A DNA stretch of 64,000 bases from positions 4,033,501 through 4,097,500 of the forward strand of contig NZ_CP030041.1 in assembly GCF_003260975.1 (NCBI RefSeq), in the 5' to 3' direction. This document shows positions 18,701 through 27,588 of the stretch, in pieces; position 1 is the first letter of the stretch, and each line of letters begins with the position of its first letter. Made by a program: the position numbers and the translations under genes. The notes beneath the pieces were generated by a model that worked only from the letters and a program-made list of their open reading frames with translations, was not told the origin of the DNA and searched no databases. This stretch comes from Echinicola strongylocentroti (lineage in GTDB: Bacteria; Bacteroidota; Bacteroidia; Cytophagales; Cyclobacteriaceae).

Positions 18701-20065
18701 GTGGGCCTTGGCGTCATTTTTGGTGTTGTAATAGGTACTATTGGCTGCGAAATACTTGACATCGTATTTTTGGGCAAAGCGCAATAGGACTTCGTTTACT
18801 TTTTCTTCTTCGGGGATTCCGTGACGGTTCAGTTCGACGTAAAAGTCCTCTCCAAACTGCTCTTTCCACCATACAAAAGCTTCTTCGGCTTGTGTTTCGC
18901 CGACGTTCAGGATAAGGAACGGGATTTCTCCCCAAAGTCCACCGGTAGTAGCGATGATGTCTCCTTTGTATTGGACCAATAGTTCCTTGTCAATCCTAGG
19001 CAAATAATAAAAGCCTTGCGTGTAGGCAAATGAAGCCAATTTGGCTAAGTTGTGATAGCCCGCTTTGTTTTTGGCAAGCAAGACCGTCTGGAAGCCTCCG
19101 TCTTTTTGGGACTTGTTTTGATGATCCCGGCAGATGTTAAATTCACAGCCCACTACTGGCTTGATGTCGTTTGACATGGCTTCTTTTACAAAATGGAAAG
19201 CAGCCATCATATTGCCGTGATCCGTCATCGCAATGGCGGGCATATTGAATTCCTTGGCCCTGGCGACCATTGCAGGGATTTCTGAGGTGGCCTGCAGGAT
19301 GGAGTATTGGGTGTGGACATGGAGGTGGCTGAAAGGGATGTCCACTAGGTTGGTGATGTCTGCTTTTCTCGCTTGCTTGATGACATCTTGGGCAGCTTCC
19401 TTCTGTTGGTCCTTAGCAGCGGCAAAGTTGGCAGCGTCGAGTTTTGGTGGTTCGTAGATGACATCTTCCACCGTAAGGCCATCTACGGGAGGCTGTACCT
19501 CGGCAGTGATCAGTCCAAAGAAGCACTTGGCTGTTGCGTCCACGTCATAAGCGGCATCGTGGGCATCCTCAAATCCCACTCCGAAGAGTTTTTGATGGAG
19601 CTCTGTCAGTGTTGGCCATTTGTATTTACCACCTTTGCCTCCGGGGATGGCGCAGAAATCAGTGGAAATGTCCTTGGTGTCCAGTTCCTGCTTTTCGAGT
19701 AGTTGCATGGGCAGGTCCACTCTCAAAAACTCCGCACCGCAGACATTGATGTCAAAACCGATATTGTGGCCGACCAGATAGGTGGCTTTTTCTACATCCT
19801 TGTGGAAGATTTCCAATACCTTCTTTAGGTCATGGCCTTCTTTCAATGCGCGGTCCGTGGAGATGCCATGGACTTTTTCGGCATTATAAGGAATGGTAAA
19901 ACCTTCAGGCTTGACAATATAGTTTTGGTTGGAAATCAGTTTGCCCCGCTCATCATGGAGCTGCCAAGCCAGCTGTACGAGCCGTGGCCAGTTGTCCAGA
20001 TCGGTGATGGGGGCATTGTAGTTCCTGGGTAAACCAGTGGTTTCGGTATCAAAAATAATGTACAT
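15779..20065 (-). CDS. dnaE: DNA polymerase III alpha subunit with fused N-terminal 3'-5' exonuclease
   Basis: A 1428-residue replicative polymerase. Residues 1-185 form a DnaQ-like proofreading exonuclease with Exo I DTETTG (6-11), Exo II around NIGFD (101-105) and Exo III HDAAYDVD (169-176). A linker leads to the PHP domain from about residue 245 (HLHVHTQYS, then MTDHGN). The polymerase core follows, with GPGRGSAAGS at 614-623 and the catalytic aspartates in PDIDIDF at 655-661. The C-terminal end holds helix-hairpin-helix and OB-fold regions. Ordinary DnaE is about 1160 residues, so the excess is the exonuclease. Exonuclease and polymerase are therefore covalently joined in cis, unlike E. 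coli where epsilon is separate. No neighbour seems functionally related. Confidence 0.95.
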   Translation of the reverse strand: MYIIFDTETTGLPRNYNAPITDLDNWPRLVQLAWQLHDERGKLISNQNYIVKPEGFTIPYNAEKVHGISTDRALKEGHDLKKVLEIFHKDVEKATYLVGHNIGFDINVCGAEFLRVDLPMQLLEKQELDTKDISTDFCAIPGGKGGKYKWPTLTELHQKLFGVGFEDAHDAAYDVDATAKCFFGLITAEVQPPVDGLTVEDVIYEPPKLDAANFAAAKDQQKEAAQDVIKQARKADITNLVDIPFSHLHVHTQYSILQATSEIPAMVARAKEFNMPAIAMTDHGNMMAAFHFVKEAMSNDIKPVVGCEFNICRDHQNKSQKDGGFQTVLLAKNKAGYHNLAKLASFAYTQGFYYLPRIDKELLVQYKGDIIATTGGLWGEIPFLILNVGETQAEEAFVWWKEQFGEDFYVELNRHGIPEEEKVNEVLLRFAQKYDVKYFAANSTYYNTKNDAKAHDILLCVKDGEKVDKPKRYIGKKGREFRYGFPNEEFYIKTPEEMKKLFADLPEAIECTNEIIEKVEAYKLERDVLLPKFNIPERFQDPQDDEDGGKRGENAFLRHLTYEGAKRRYPEITEEIRERLDFELSIIANTGYPGYFLIVQDFTTAAREMGVSVGPGRGSAAGSAVAYCIGITNVDPIAYDLLFERFLNPDRVSLPDIDIDFDDHGRQKVIDYVIEKYGANQVAQIITYGTMAAKSAIRDTARALDLPLSDADRLAKLVPDIKLKALFGLANDRAKLADKLKNNSENIDKAYELINISKGNDDLSKTINQAKILEGSVRNTGIHACGVIITPDDITNFVPVALAKDSDMYCTQFDNSVVENAGLLKMDFLGLKTLTLIKDAIRIVKERHGVELDPENFPIDDTETYELFQRGETVGIFQYESPGMQKYMRELKPTVFADLIAMNALYRPGPLEYIPSFIKRKHGLEPIAYDLDDMEEYLQETYGITVYQEQVMLLSQKLAGFTKGEADVLRKAMGKKLRDVLDKMKPKFVNQAAEKGHDKTKLEKIWKDWEAFASYAFNKSHSTCYAWVAYQTAYLKAHYPAEYMASVLSNNMNDITQVTFFMEECKRMGIEVLGPDVNESKDGFTVNKEGQIRFGLAAIKGAGGAAVHSVIEERAENGPYKDIFDFTQRINLRSVNKKTLESLAMAGGFDCFPDHHRRQYLEAAENDATLIEKAVKYAQKKAQEAESSQVSLFGGGAGMEVMMPSITPIEPFSQLQQLNIEKEVVGLYISGHPLDQFKVEFDSFTNTPLSEFSNTDALKAKGEIKAAGVVTSFAHRTTKNGNPFGTLTLEDYNGGHTFFLFGEDYIKYKEYFMTGWFLYFTGSVQGKRWNPDELEFKVGNMMLLNEVRGKMVKGLRVNINLDDLTIDLMERLEAITSKYKGEAKLFINVTDVKEKIAVDLRSTKFLIDPSQDMINELENIPELAYKIL

Positions 20066-20413
20066 AAGGACTCCTTGGATTTTTAGGATTTGGGGAATCT
20101 AAATTAAGCTTAAACTTTTGAATCTGCCAGTGGGAAGACGGTAATTGTCCCAGTATTTTGAGTGGTTGAAAAATTTGAAAAGTACAAATTGAAAGATTGT
20201 CCTTCAGCTTTTGGCTACTTTGTACTTATGGTTCCACTTCGCCTCAGGGTATTCTTACTTATTGATTATCCGGCCAAAGAACAATACCACAACAAACAGA
20301 TATTACTCAAAACAGGCTGCAACGTCGGGTTTTTCAGGGATGTTTGATAGGAGATGGGCTTTTTTCTTTCCTGAATTTTCATTATATTGAAGTGTAAAAT
20401 TTTAGACGGATAC

Positions 20414-20443
20414 TTTGTCAAAATCACACCAAAATAAAGTTTG
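20414..20443 (+). promoter_or_regulatory. candidate otsAB promoter
   Basis: TTTG at 20414-20417 and TAAAGTTTG at 20435-20443, 17 bp apart, resemble the Bacteroidota -33/-7 pair with one extra base in the -7 box. The rest of the 20066-20478 gap shows no convincing gene; a 61-codon plus-strand frame at 20162 has no recognisable product. Confidence 0.4.
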
Positions 20444-20478
20444 TCTTCTCTTCTTTTTAATAAAACCACAAGATAATT

Positions 20479-22647
20479 ATGGGAAAAACAATTATTGTTT
20501 CTAACAGGCTACCTGTTAGTTTACGGCATAAAAACGGGAAATTTGAATTTAAACCTAGCGCAGGAGGGCTGGCCACCGGTCTAGGGTCTATTTATCAAGA
20601 AGGAGAGAATATTTGGATCGGGTGGCCTGGCAATGACGTAGAGGATCCCGAGCAACGAGCGGAAATCATCATTGAGCTACATGAGCTGAAGATGGCGCCC
20701 GTTTTTTTGACCAGACAAGATATTGAACAGTTTTATGAAGGTTTTAGTAACGAGACACTTTGGCCTGCATTTCATTATTTTACCCAAAACATCAATTACG
20801 ATGAGGAGCACTGGGAGGCCTATGTACGGGTAAACAGGATGTTTTGTGATGCAATCATGAAGAAAGCAGACCCGGACGATACCATCTGGGTACATGATTA
20901 CCAGCTGCTGCTTTTGCCCCAGATGCTGCGCGAGAAGCTGCCCAATGCCACCATTGCTTTTTTCCAACACATTCCTTTTCCTTCTTACGAGGTCGTGAGG
21001 ATGTTGCCGTGGAGACATGAGATTTTGTCTGGCATGTGTGGCGCAGACCTGATCGGATTTCATACGTATGATGACATGAGGCACTTTCTAAGTGCAGTGG
21101 GCCGGATCATGGGCTTGTCCAATGAGAGTGGCTATATCCAAGCCGAAAATCGACTCATCAATGTGGATAGCTTCCCAATGGGAATCGATTATGACAAATT
21201 TGCCAAATCCGCCAAATCGCAAAAGACCCAAAATATCGCCAATAAATATTTGGAATTGCTCGGCGATCAGAAGCTACTGCTTTCGATAGATCGCTTGGAC
21301 TATTCCAAGGGGATCCCAAAACGGATCGAGGCCTTTGACAGGTTTCTGGAAGAGAATCCCGAGTATCACGGCAAGGTGTCCATGATCATGGTGGTGGTGC
21401 CATCACGTGACAAGGTGAAGTCTTATCAGCGCCTGAAGGAGGAAATAGATACATTGGTAGGGCGAATTAACAGTGATTATTCTACCCTGAACTGGGTGCC
21501 GATTCATTATTTCTATAGGAGTTTTCCATTTGAGGAGCTGATAGCCTTCTACTCAATGTCTGACATTGCCTTGGTGACCCCATTACGGGATGGGATGAAC
21601 TTGGTGTGCAAGGAGTTTGTGGCCAGCAAAGTGGATAAAAAAGGCGTATTGATCCTTTCTGAAATGGCCGGAGCCAGCAAGGAACTTCAGGATGCCATTT
21701 TGGTCAATCCCAACGACAACAAAGGGGTGGCGGATGCAATCAAGCAGGCCATCACCATGCCCGAAAAAGAACAGCGGGCCAGAATCCTATCCATGCAGGA
21801 GACCATCCAGCGCTATGATGTGTTCCAGTGGGTGACCGTCTTTATGGATCGCCTACAGTATGTAAAACAAAAGCAACTCGACCTGCAGTCAAAAGAAGTG
21901 GACGCCGATGTCATCAGTGAACTGCACGAGCATTTCAAAAAGGCCAAGAAGCCAATTTTGTTCTTGGATTATGATGGTACATTGGTCGGGTTTAAGGGCA
22001 AGCCTGAAGAAGCAAGTCCTGATGAAGAATTGAAAAGCCTGGTGAGTAGACTGTCCAAAAAATCCCAAGTGGTGGTCATCAGCGGCAGGGATAAGGAAAC
22101 CCTTGGCAAATGGTTTAAAGGACAAAAAGTGGATATTATTGCCGAGCATGGTGTGTGGCTGAAGATCAATGGTGGAAAAGATTGGGAACTGTATGCCGAC
22201 ATAGATGATCATTGGAAGCCGGATATCAGGTCTGTGATGGAATATTATGTCCAGCGTACTCCGGGAGCACATATTGAAGAAAAGCACCATTCCTTGGTTT
22301 GGCATTATCGCAAAGTGGAAAGCGGACTCGGTGACCTGAGAATGAGGGAGCTGTTCAGCCACTTGAAATACATGGCCAGAGGACATAACCTGCAAGTGCT
22401 GGAAGGAAACAAGGTGTTGGAAATCAAGCGTCCTGACATCAATAAAGGACGGGCAGCCACTGCTTTCATGAAAGGAAATAGTTATGATTTTATCTTGGCG
22501 ATTGGAGACGACTGGACCGATGAGGATACCTTCCAAGCAATGCCTGAAGGTGCATTCAGCATCCGTGTTGGCTACAGCTATACCAAGGCCAATTACAATA
22601 TCAAGAGCCCAAAAGAGGTGAGGTATTTATTGAATAAGCTGACTTGA
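20479..22647 (+). CDS. bifunctional trehalose-6-phosphate synthase/phosphatase (OtsA-OtsB fusion)
   Basis: The N-terminal part (about residues 1-470) is a GT20 synthase joining UDP-glucose and glucose-6-phosphate. It shows VSNRLPVS, the GG pair at 29-30, WVHDYQLLLLPQ and DRLDYSKGIPKR. The C-terminal part (about 490-722) is a HAD-type phosphatase with the nucleophile motif LDYDGTLVG, ISGRD and GDDWTDED, which releases trehalose. The two steps are fused in one 722-residue chain, as is common in Bacteroidota. Its own terminator follows. A GH15 enzyme of the kind often found with trehalose genes lies far away at 56.8 kb. Confidence 0.94.
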   Translation: MGKTIIVSNRLPVSLRHKNGKFEFKPSAGGLATGLGSIYQEGENIWIGWPGNDVEDPEQRAEIIIELHELKMAPVFLTRQDIEQFYEGFSNETLWPAFHYFTQNINYDEEHWEAYVRVNRMFCDAIMKKADPDDTIWVHDYQLLLLPQMLREKLPNATIAFFQHIPFPSYEVVRMLPWRHEILSGMCGADLIGFHTYDDMRHFLSAVGRIMGLSNESGYIQAENRLINVDSFPMGIDYDKFAKSAKSQKTQNIANKYLELLGDQKLLLSIDRLDYSKGIPKRIEAFDRFLEENPEYHGKVSMIMVVVPSRDKVKSYQRLKEEIDTLVGRINSDYSTLNWVPIHYFYRSFPFEELIAFYSMSDIALVTPLRDGMNLVCKEFVASKVDKKGVLILSEMAGASKELQDAILVNPNDNKGVADAIKQAITMPEKEQRARILSMQETIQRYDVFQWVTVFMDRLQYVKQKQLDLQSKEVDADVISELHEHFKKAKKPILFLDYDGTLVGFKGKPEEASPDEELKSLVSRLSKKSQVVVISGRDKETLGKWFKGQKVDIIAEHGVWLKINGGKDWELYADIDDHWKPDIRSVMEYYVQRTPGAHIEEKHHSLVWHYRKVESGLGDLRMRELFSHLKYMARGHNLQVLEGNKVLEIKRPDINKGRAATAFMKGNSYDFILAIGDDWTDEDTFQAMPEGAFSIRVGYSYTKANYNIKSPKEVRYLLNKLT

Positions 22648-22691
22648 TATTTCAAGTATAAAGTCATCGGATAGTCAGCATAATTAATTGT

Positions 22692-22740
22692 AAGTTGATC
22701 TGGGAAAAGGCTTATTTTCTCGGGTCAACTTGTTTTTTTA
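22692..22740 (+). terminator. terminator after the trehalose gene
   Basis: A 17-base imperfect stem starting AAGTTGA and ending GTCAACTT, with G-U pairs, is followed by TGTTTTTTT. It lies 45 bp after the stop. Confidence 0.75.
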
Positions 22741-22749
22741 TACGTTTGT

Positions 22750-22792
22750 GCGTTCTGATAGGACGCAGATGATTAAGGTTTGCGCTGAATTT
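22750..22792 (+). repeat. dispersed repeat D, copy 1
   Basis: The block GTTCTGATAG...CGCAGATGATTAAG...TTTGCGCTGA recurs in the opposite orientation at 35838-35887, where it has eight or nine extra bases. Confidence 0.7.
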
Positions 22793-22990
22793 ATTATCGG
22801 ACTCAGATTGCCGGGTGCTCAGATGTGATGTACCTACGGCACATTGCAGATGGCTGGTGGATGCGGCTGTTACCAAGCTTTCATACCTACGGCATGATGC
22901 TCTTAAGCTTACGGTAAAAGTTTGGTGATACTTCGAGCCAAGCTTTTCATGAAACCGCCGAATAAGCGGTTATGAGTTACTGTCGTACGA

Positions 22991-23046
22991 CTGATTTTGA
23001 AGCAGTTTCAGGTCGCAACAGATAGGCTAATGCATATTCCGGGTTT
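22991..23046 (-). repeat. dispersed repeat B, half copy 1
   Basis: One arm only of the MITE-like element seen whole at 49468-49637. It matches the outer arm nearly perfectly, in reverse orientation. Confidence 0.75.
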
Positions 23047-23209
23047 AAACGAAAAGAGGATGTTTTTCGATTCCCTAACACTATCCCCGTCCTCTGCAGA
23101 GCTGATCAGAAAGTCCCCTTTAGGGGGTTGGGGGTATTTTGACGAATTTCCTTCGATAGCAACACCTTTGCTTGGGCGACAATAGTTTTGAGTTAAAAAC
23201 TCTATGCTA

Positions 23210-23240
23210 GTTGTTCCGACAGCTGTGCTGTAGGAACAAC
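23210..23240. repeat. 31-bp near-perfect palindrome
   Basis: Outer arms GTTGTTCC / GGAACAAC and inner arms ACAGC / GCTGT surround a TGT loop, with one mismatched pair. There is no T tract, so it is not a standard terminator. It may be the core of a small repeat element. Confidence 0.6.
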
Positions 23241-23342
23241 GGGGTTACAGAATCCCCCTATTGTGCCCTCCTATGTGCCTAATGTGGTTGTCTAATAAGG
23301 TAACTACTTTACGTTACTTTCCTTACGTCCTGGATTTTGGGT

Positions 23343-26300
23343 TTATTCTCCCGTCGTTTTCTTTTCTGAAGGTATCCCTAGCGGAATGTCGATTACCACC
23401 AAGCAGCCTTTTCCCGGTCGGCTTTCGATGTCGAATGTTCCATTGAGCATCTGCACTTTAGCTTCTATCCCCAGTAGTCCGAAGCCACTGGTGACTTTTT
23501 GTTGGTCCATGCCAAGTCCGTTATCTTCTATCGTGATATTGAGTGAGTCCCCGTGATGGATAAGCTGTAAATGTAGACGGGAGGCTTGGGCATGTTTTAG
23601 GGTGTTTTGGACGAGTTCTTGGCAGATGCGGTAGATGGTGAGTTCTATTTGCTCAGCTAATCGCTCCTCCATTCCCAGTATTTGTAGTTCTCCCTGAATT
23701 TGACCACTCACATTGATTTGCTCCACTAAGGTTTGTAATGCGGAAGGAAGCCCAAAGCGCCGTAGCGATACCGGGGACATATTGTGTGCGATTCTCCTTA
23801 CTTCTTCAATGGCTTCATCCATTTTCCGGAGGGTGTCTTGGTGGCCTTTGATGTGGGGAGACTGGAGATTCTGTAAGCCTTGAAGTTGGATTTTTATAGT
23901 GGACAGCAGTGACCCTAGGCTGTCATGCAGGTCACCTGCGATGCGCTTTCTTTCGTCTTCCTGTGTTTGGATGAGGTCCTTGAGGTGATTGTTTTTTTGT
24001 TGTTCGATGAAAGATACCAGTTGCTTTTTCTCTTCTATTTCTTTTCTGATCTCTTGGTTGAGCAGGAGCGTTTTTTCGTGCGTTCGGGCATTTTCTATGA
24101 TCATTCCGCCTTGGTTGGCGATGATACGAATCCAGCTAGCCAAGTCTTCCGAAAAGTGATCTTCTGTCTGACTGTTTTCTAGGTAGATCACCATGGAGAG
24201 GTAGCCGTTGATGTTTATGGGCTGGATAAGGAATGACTGCACACCGCTATTTTTTAACGCAGCGATTTCCGAGAAACTACTTTCTTTTGATAGGTCATTT
24301 ACGATGAGCGGAGACTGAGTACGGTGGCACATGAGCATTAATCCTGACGGAAGAGGAGCTGCTTTACCGCTTTTGGGAAGTAGGTGCAGGGATTTTTGAT
24401 CGATAATGTCGCCATTGTTTTCAATCCACTCTATGCCTGTTCTGTCTGTTCCGGAGATCCTCATCAAAAGCACCATCAGCTTCTTGGAAAGAGGGTCTAG
24501 CTCTAGGTCCCCGCTCAGCTCCCTCAGTACCGTTTCGATATTGGGCTGGAGGTTTTTGGAGTGATTATTCAGCAGTATTTGGTATTGCTGGTTCAATTGC
24601 TGTTCCTTAGCCACCCCTTCCCATTCCTTATAAGCTTTGATGGATGCTTTGAGATGCTTGAGGGCAGCAGTTTTTTCTGATTTGCTCAGCAGGTATTTGG
24701 CGAACAGTTCATTTGCCAGCGCTAGGTCATAATGGTTTTCCCTGGCTTCATGGATAGCATTTTGATATTGTTTCGAAACAGCATCCATTTGATCGCCATG
24801 TATTCTAGCCCACTCCGCATTAAGCAGCCAATAAGTAGAGGCGTAGTTTTCTGGTGCATGGAGGTGCCAAAGGGCACAATCCGTTCGGATTTCTTCGAGT
24901 GCTTCAAGGTGGTCTGGGGCTTCATCAAGCGGAAGGTTATGCCAATTTTGGGTGATTGAGAGGAACAATAGTACTAAATTGGCAGGAACCAAAGGGGAGC
25001 CTTCCTGAAGTTTGCGATTGGCATTGGCTTCTTTGGCGCACCGGGCAGCTTGCTCATAATGCCCAAAAAGGAAGTAATATCTCGCCCACACATGATTACG
25101 GTAAAAACGTTCTTCTTGAATGGTGAGCTTGGCCGCCAACCAACTGGGCTGTTGTCGAGGAATGGAGAAGAACGTACGTTCACCTGTCAAATACCGAATG
25201 AGACTTTTTTGGTAATGGGTGATGTAGTAGGTCAGCTCCATGCCGGGATAGGATTCCTCAAAGGTGAAATCAAGCAAGGAGCGTATTGGGCTTCCTGAAA
25301 GAAAATGCAGGTTGAAAAGGTGGGTTTTGAGAATGTACAGACCAATGAGATCTCCCGCTTTTCGTCCCGCGTCCATTCCTTCATTTAGCAGGGGGACACT
25401 ATGCTCAAAGGCTTTTTTCCATGGCTGGATATAAAATGCAAACACCCCAAAAACCCTACACCGGTACTGCATGTCCTCTAAGCTTTGGTTGATGTGAAGT
25501 CCTTTCACTCCGAGCTGATAGCCCTGGTCAATATTATTGGCGATGATGTTCATTCTGCCATAACTCACATAACCAATGGCTTTTACCCCTTCGTCTTTGC
25601 TATTTTGAGCCCTGCTGATGATTTGTAAGGCTGCCCAGATCATCAAAGTGTCAGCAGTGTGGTGGAGGGCCATCCCACCAACATACAGCAGTTTTAGGAT
25701 AAAGTGTTGATTTGTAGGGTCTTCATGAGAATTGTTGCTGGGCTCCTTTGTGATAGCTATTTCTTGACTCAGGTGGATGTTGGCGGCTTGGATATTGGCC
25801 TCTTCGGTGGGGAGGGTAAGTCCAAGCTCGGAAAGTGCTTCTTGAAGGATAGAGACTACTTTTCGGTATCTCCCAAGGTGGTTATTGATGGTGATTTTAA
25901 GGATGTAACTTTCGGCTCTTTTTCTTGGGTCAAGTAGCCTTTCCAGCAAATGGTCAAGGTGGATTTCTGCCAAGTCATATTCACCAAGGTAATACTCCAC
26001 TTTTGCCCTTTCCATATTGGTTTCCCAATAAAGGTCTTTGATAGTTTCCCAAGAAAGGAGCTTAAAAAGGTCGGAACTGGTTTTCAGAAAATGCCTGGCT
26101 TGGTCGAAGCCATTGTCCTGTTTTTGCAGCTTTCCTACCTGCAGATTGAGCTTTGCGCAGAGTAGGATATCGTCTTTTTCTTTGACTAGGTCAAGTGACT
26201 GGTTGAGGTGCTGGGCGGCCAAGACTTTTTCGGTATTACTGAGCTGGGAAAATTCCTTCTGGAGGATGTCTTTGCCAATAAGATAGTGGAGATGGACTTT

Positions 26301-27479
26301 TTCTGTGAGCGGAATGCCTTCATAGATCACTTCGCCAATGTAGGTTTCGGAAAACCTGAAATCACCGTCTTGCATGGTGAGCAAGCCTGTCTCCAAGGCT
26401 TCTTGAAGGCTTTTTAGAAGGAGGTGTTCATTGTTTTTAAATAGAGAAAGCAGCACTTGCTTGTTATAGCTACCGATACACGATAGCCACGTGAGCAAGT
26501 TTCTTGTAGGGCTACTGAGTGCCTTTAACCTGCCCCAAAGGACGTCACGGCTACTTTGTCCGTTAAATCGTTCTTGAATTTTTGCAATGTCTCCTGACCA
26601 TATGCCATGGCTTAGTCCAATCAATTTTTCTGCCTTGAGACTTTCTGCTAGTACCTGCATGTGACTTGGGTTTCCTTCACATAGTTCGTGGAACAATTGG
26701 TGAAGAGAAGCAGTGACAGGGGCCCCCATGATTTCTTCAAGAAAAGCATTGGTTTGTTCCGTCCGTAGTCCGTACAATGGGATGATCTCAAGGTTTTTGG
26801 TCTCAAAATTCAACCATTCCATCAGCTGGTTTACCCTCAAAATAGCCGTCTTGGAATCCCTGCTGGCACCGATCAGACGGAGCTGTTTGGGGGATAGACG
26901 AAGCAAAAGAAAATGCAGTAGGTTTACACTGGAGCCATCCATCCATTGCATATTGTCAATAAAAATCAACAGCGGTTTGCCCAAAAAGTCACTTAAAAAA
27001 CCAAACAGGACACTGAAAAGTGAGTAAAGTTGGTTTTCTACTTTTGGCGTTGGGGAGTTGGGGGGCGTAGTGTCTTTGCCGATCAGTAAGGTCAGCTCAG
27101 GAATATAATCAAAAAGGAGCGGGAAGTGCTCACCAAGTTTCTTTTTGAGCTGACTGGAGAAGGCTTCGGACTGCTCGGGAGCCATTTCCTTGTATACTTT
27201 TCGCAAAAACTCTCCTATCCCGATTTTGATCCCGGCATAGGGGATGTAGCGCTGTTGTTGGAGGTGGCTGATGGGGATCAGCAAGTAGTCTTTTTTGTAT
27301 AAGTTCAAATATTGCTCCACCAAATGGGTCTTTCCTACCCCTGAGGGCCCCGTAATGATAAGTCCACATGGGGAGGATGGCCCAGATTGTAACGGCTGCT
27401 TAATGAATCCATCCAGTTTTTTGGCGAGCTCCGGGTGGTGGGTGATGAGTGAAATGGAGGAGGCAGCTGGATAGGGCAT
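23343..27479 (-). CDS. giant AAA ATPase-TPR-GAF-histidine kinase
   Basis: This 1378-residue soluble protein has four parts. A P-loop STAND-like ATPase is at the N-terminus (GPSGVGKT at 44-51, LLIFIDNMQWMD as Walker B). A long helical TPR-like middle spans about residues 400-980. A GAF-like sensor follows near 1000-1140. Last is a NarL-type kinase with the HisKA_3 motif DERKRIAGDLHDSLG (His near residue 1184) and an HATPase domain with GFGLLGI. It has no transmembrane segments and no Ser/Thr kinase domain, unlike cyanobacterial relatives. It lies downstream of the murein operon on the same strand, 110 bp after the symporter start of that string. Its class of kinase partners NarL/LuxR-type regulators; the closest one is at 34023-34658. 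That pairing is inference. Confidence 0.88.
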   Translation of the reverse strand: MPYPAASSISLITHHPELAKKLDGFIKQPLQSGPSSPCGLIITGPSGVGKTHLVEQYLNLYKKDYLLIPISHLQQQRYIPYAGIKIGIGEFLRKVYKEMAPEQSEAFSSQLKKKLGEHFPLLFDYIPELTLLIGKDTTPPNSPTPKVENQLYSLFSVLFGFLSDFLGKPLLIFIDNMQWMDGSSVNLLHFLLLRLSPKQLRLIGASRDSKTAILRVNQLMEWLNFETKNLEIIPLYGLRTEQTNAFLEEIMGAPVTASLHQLFHELCEGNPSHMQVLAESLKAEKLIGLSHGIWSGDIAKIQERFNGQSSRDVLWGRLKALSSPTRNLLTWLSCIGSYNKQVLLSLFKNNEHLLLKSLQEALETGLLTMQDGDFRFSETYIGEVIYEGIPLTEKVHLHYLIGKDILQKEFSQLSNTEKVLAAQHLNQSLDLVKEKDDILLCAKLNLQVGKLQKQDNGFDQARHFLKTSSDLFKLLSWETIKDLYWETNMERAKVEYYLGEYDLAEIHLDHLLERLLDPRKRAESYILKITINNHLGRYRKVVSILQEALSELGLTLPTEEANIQAANIHLSQEIAITKEPSNNSHEDPTNQHFILKLLYVGGMALHHTADTLMIWAALQIISRAQNSKDEGVKAIGYVSYGRMNIIANNIDQGYQLGVKGLHINQSLEDMQYRCRVFGVFAFYIQPWKKAFEHSVPLLNEGMDAGRKAGDLIGLYILKTHLFNLHFLSGSPIRSLLDFTFEESYPGMELTYYITHYQKSLIRYLTGERTFFSIPRQQPSWLAAKLTIQEERFYRNHVWARYYFLFGHYEQAARCAKEANANRKLQEGSPLVPANLVLLFLSITQNWHNLPLDEAPDHLEALEEIRTDCALWHLHAPENYASTYWLLNAEWARIHGDQMDAVSKQYQNAIHEARENHYDLALANELFAKYLLSKSEKTAALKHLKASIKAYKEWEGVAKEQQLNQQYQILLNNHSKNLQPNIETVLRELSGDLELDPLSKKLMVLLMRISGTDRTGIEWIENNGDIIDQKSLHLLPKSGKAAPLPSGLMLMCHRTQSPLIVNDLSKESSFSEIAALKNSGVQSFLIQPININGYLSMVIYLENSQTEDHFSEDLASWIRIIANQGGMIIENARTHEKTLLLNQEIRKEIEEKKQLVSFIEQQKNNHLKDLIQTQEDERKRIAGDLHDSLGSLLSTIKIQLQGLQNLQSPHIKGHQDTLRKMDEAIEEVRRIAHNMSPVSLRRFGLPSALQTLVEQINVSGQIQGELQILGMEERLAEQIELTIYRICQELVQNTLKHAQASRLHLQLIHHGDSLNITIEDNGLGMDQQKVTSGFGLLGIEAKVQMLNGTFDIESRPGKGCLVVIDIPLGIPSEKKTTGE

Positions 27480-27588
27480 GGTGTGAAAGGGGGATTATTT
27501 TGACATCATCGGCTAATGTGAATGACTTTTGGTTTTACTGTCGTTTGTATCAATCAAGTGATCTTTTTGAACAGTCAATTTAGGTCTT

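Larger units (their letters stand above)
22741..23342. repeat. gene-free mosaic of dispersed repeats
   Basis: This 600-bp gap holds no credible gene but several repeat modules. They are repeat D at 22750-22792, two ACCTACGGCA motifs near 22838 and 22891, half of repeat B at 22991-23046, a CCCCTTTAGGGG module near 23114, and a strong palindrome at 23210-23240. Its end (about 23262-23320) loosely resembles 515-570. It looks like a sink for small mobile or structural repeats. Confidence 0.65.

Noticed and set aside
20326..20345. Fifth CCCTGTTTTCAGGG-like site (GGGTTTTTCAGGGATG)
   Set aside because: Only one half-site matches, the spacing differs by a base, and no -7 box lies 35 nt away.
20162..20347. 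61-codon frame upstream of the trehalose fusion
   Set aside because: No recognisable motif and no promoter or ribosome-binding site suited to it.
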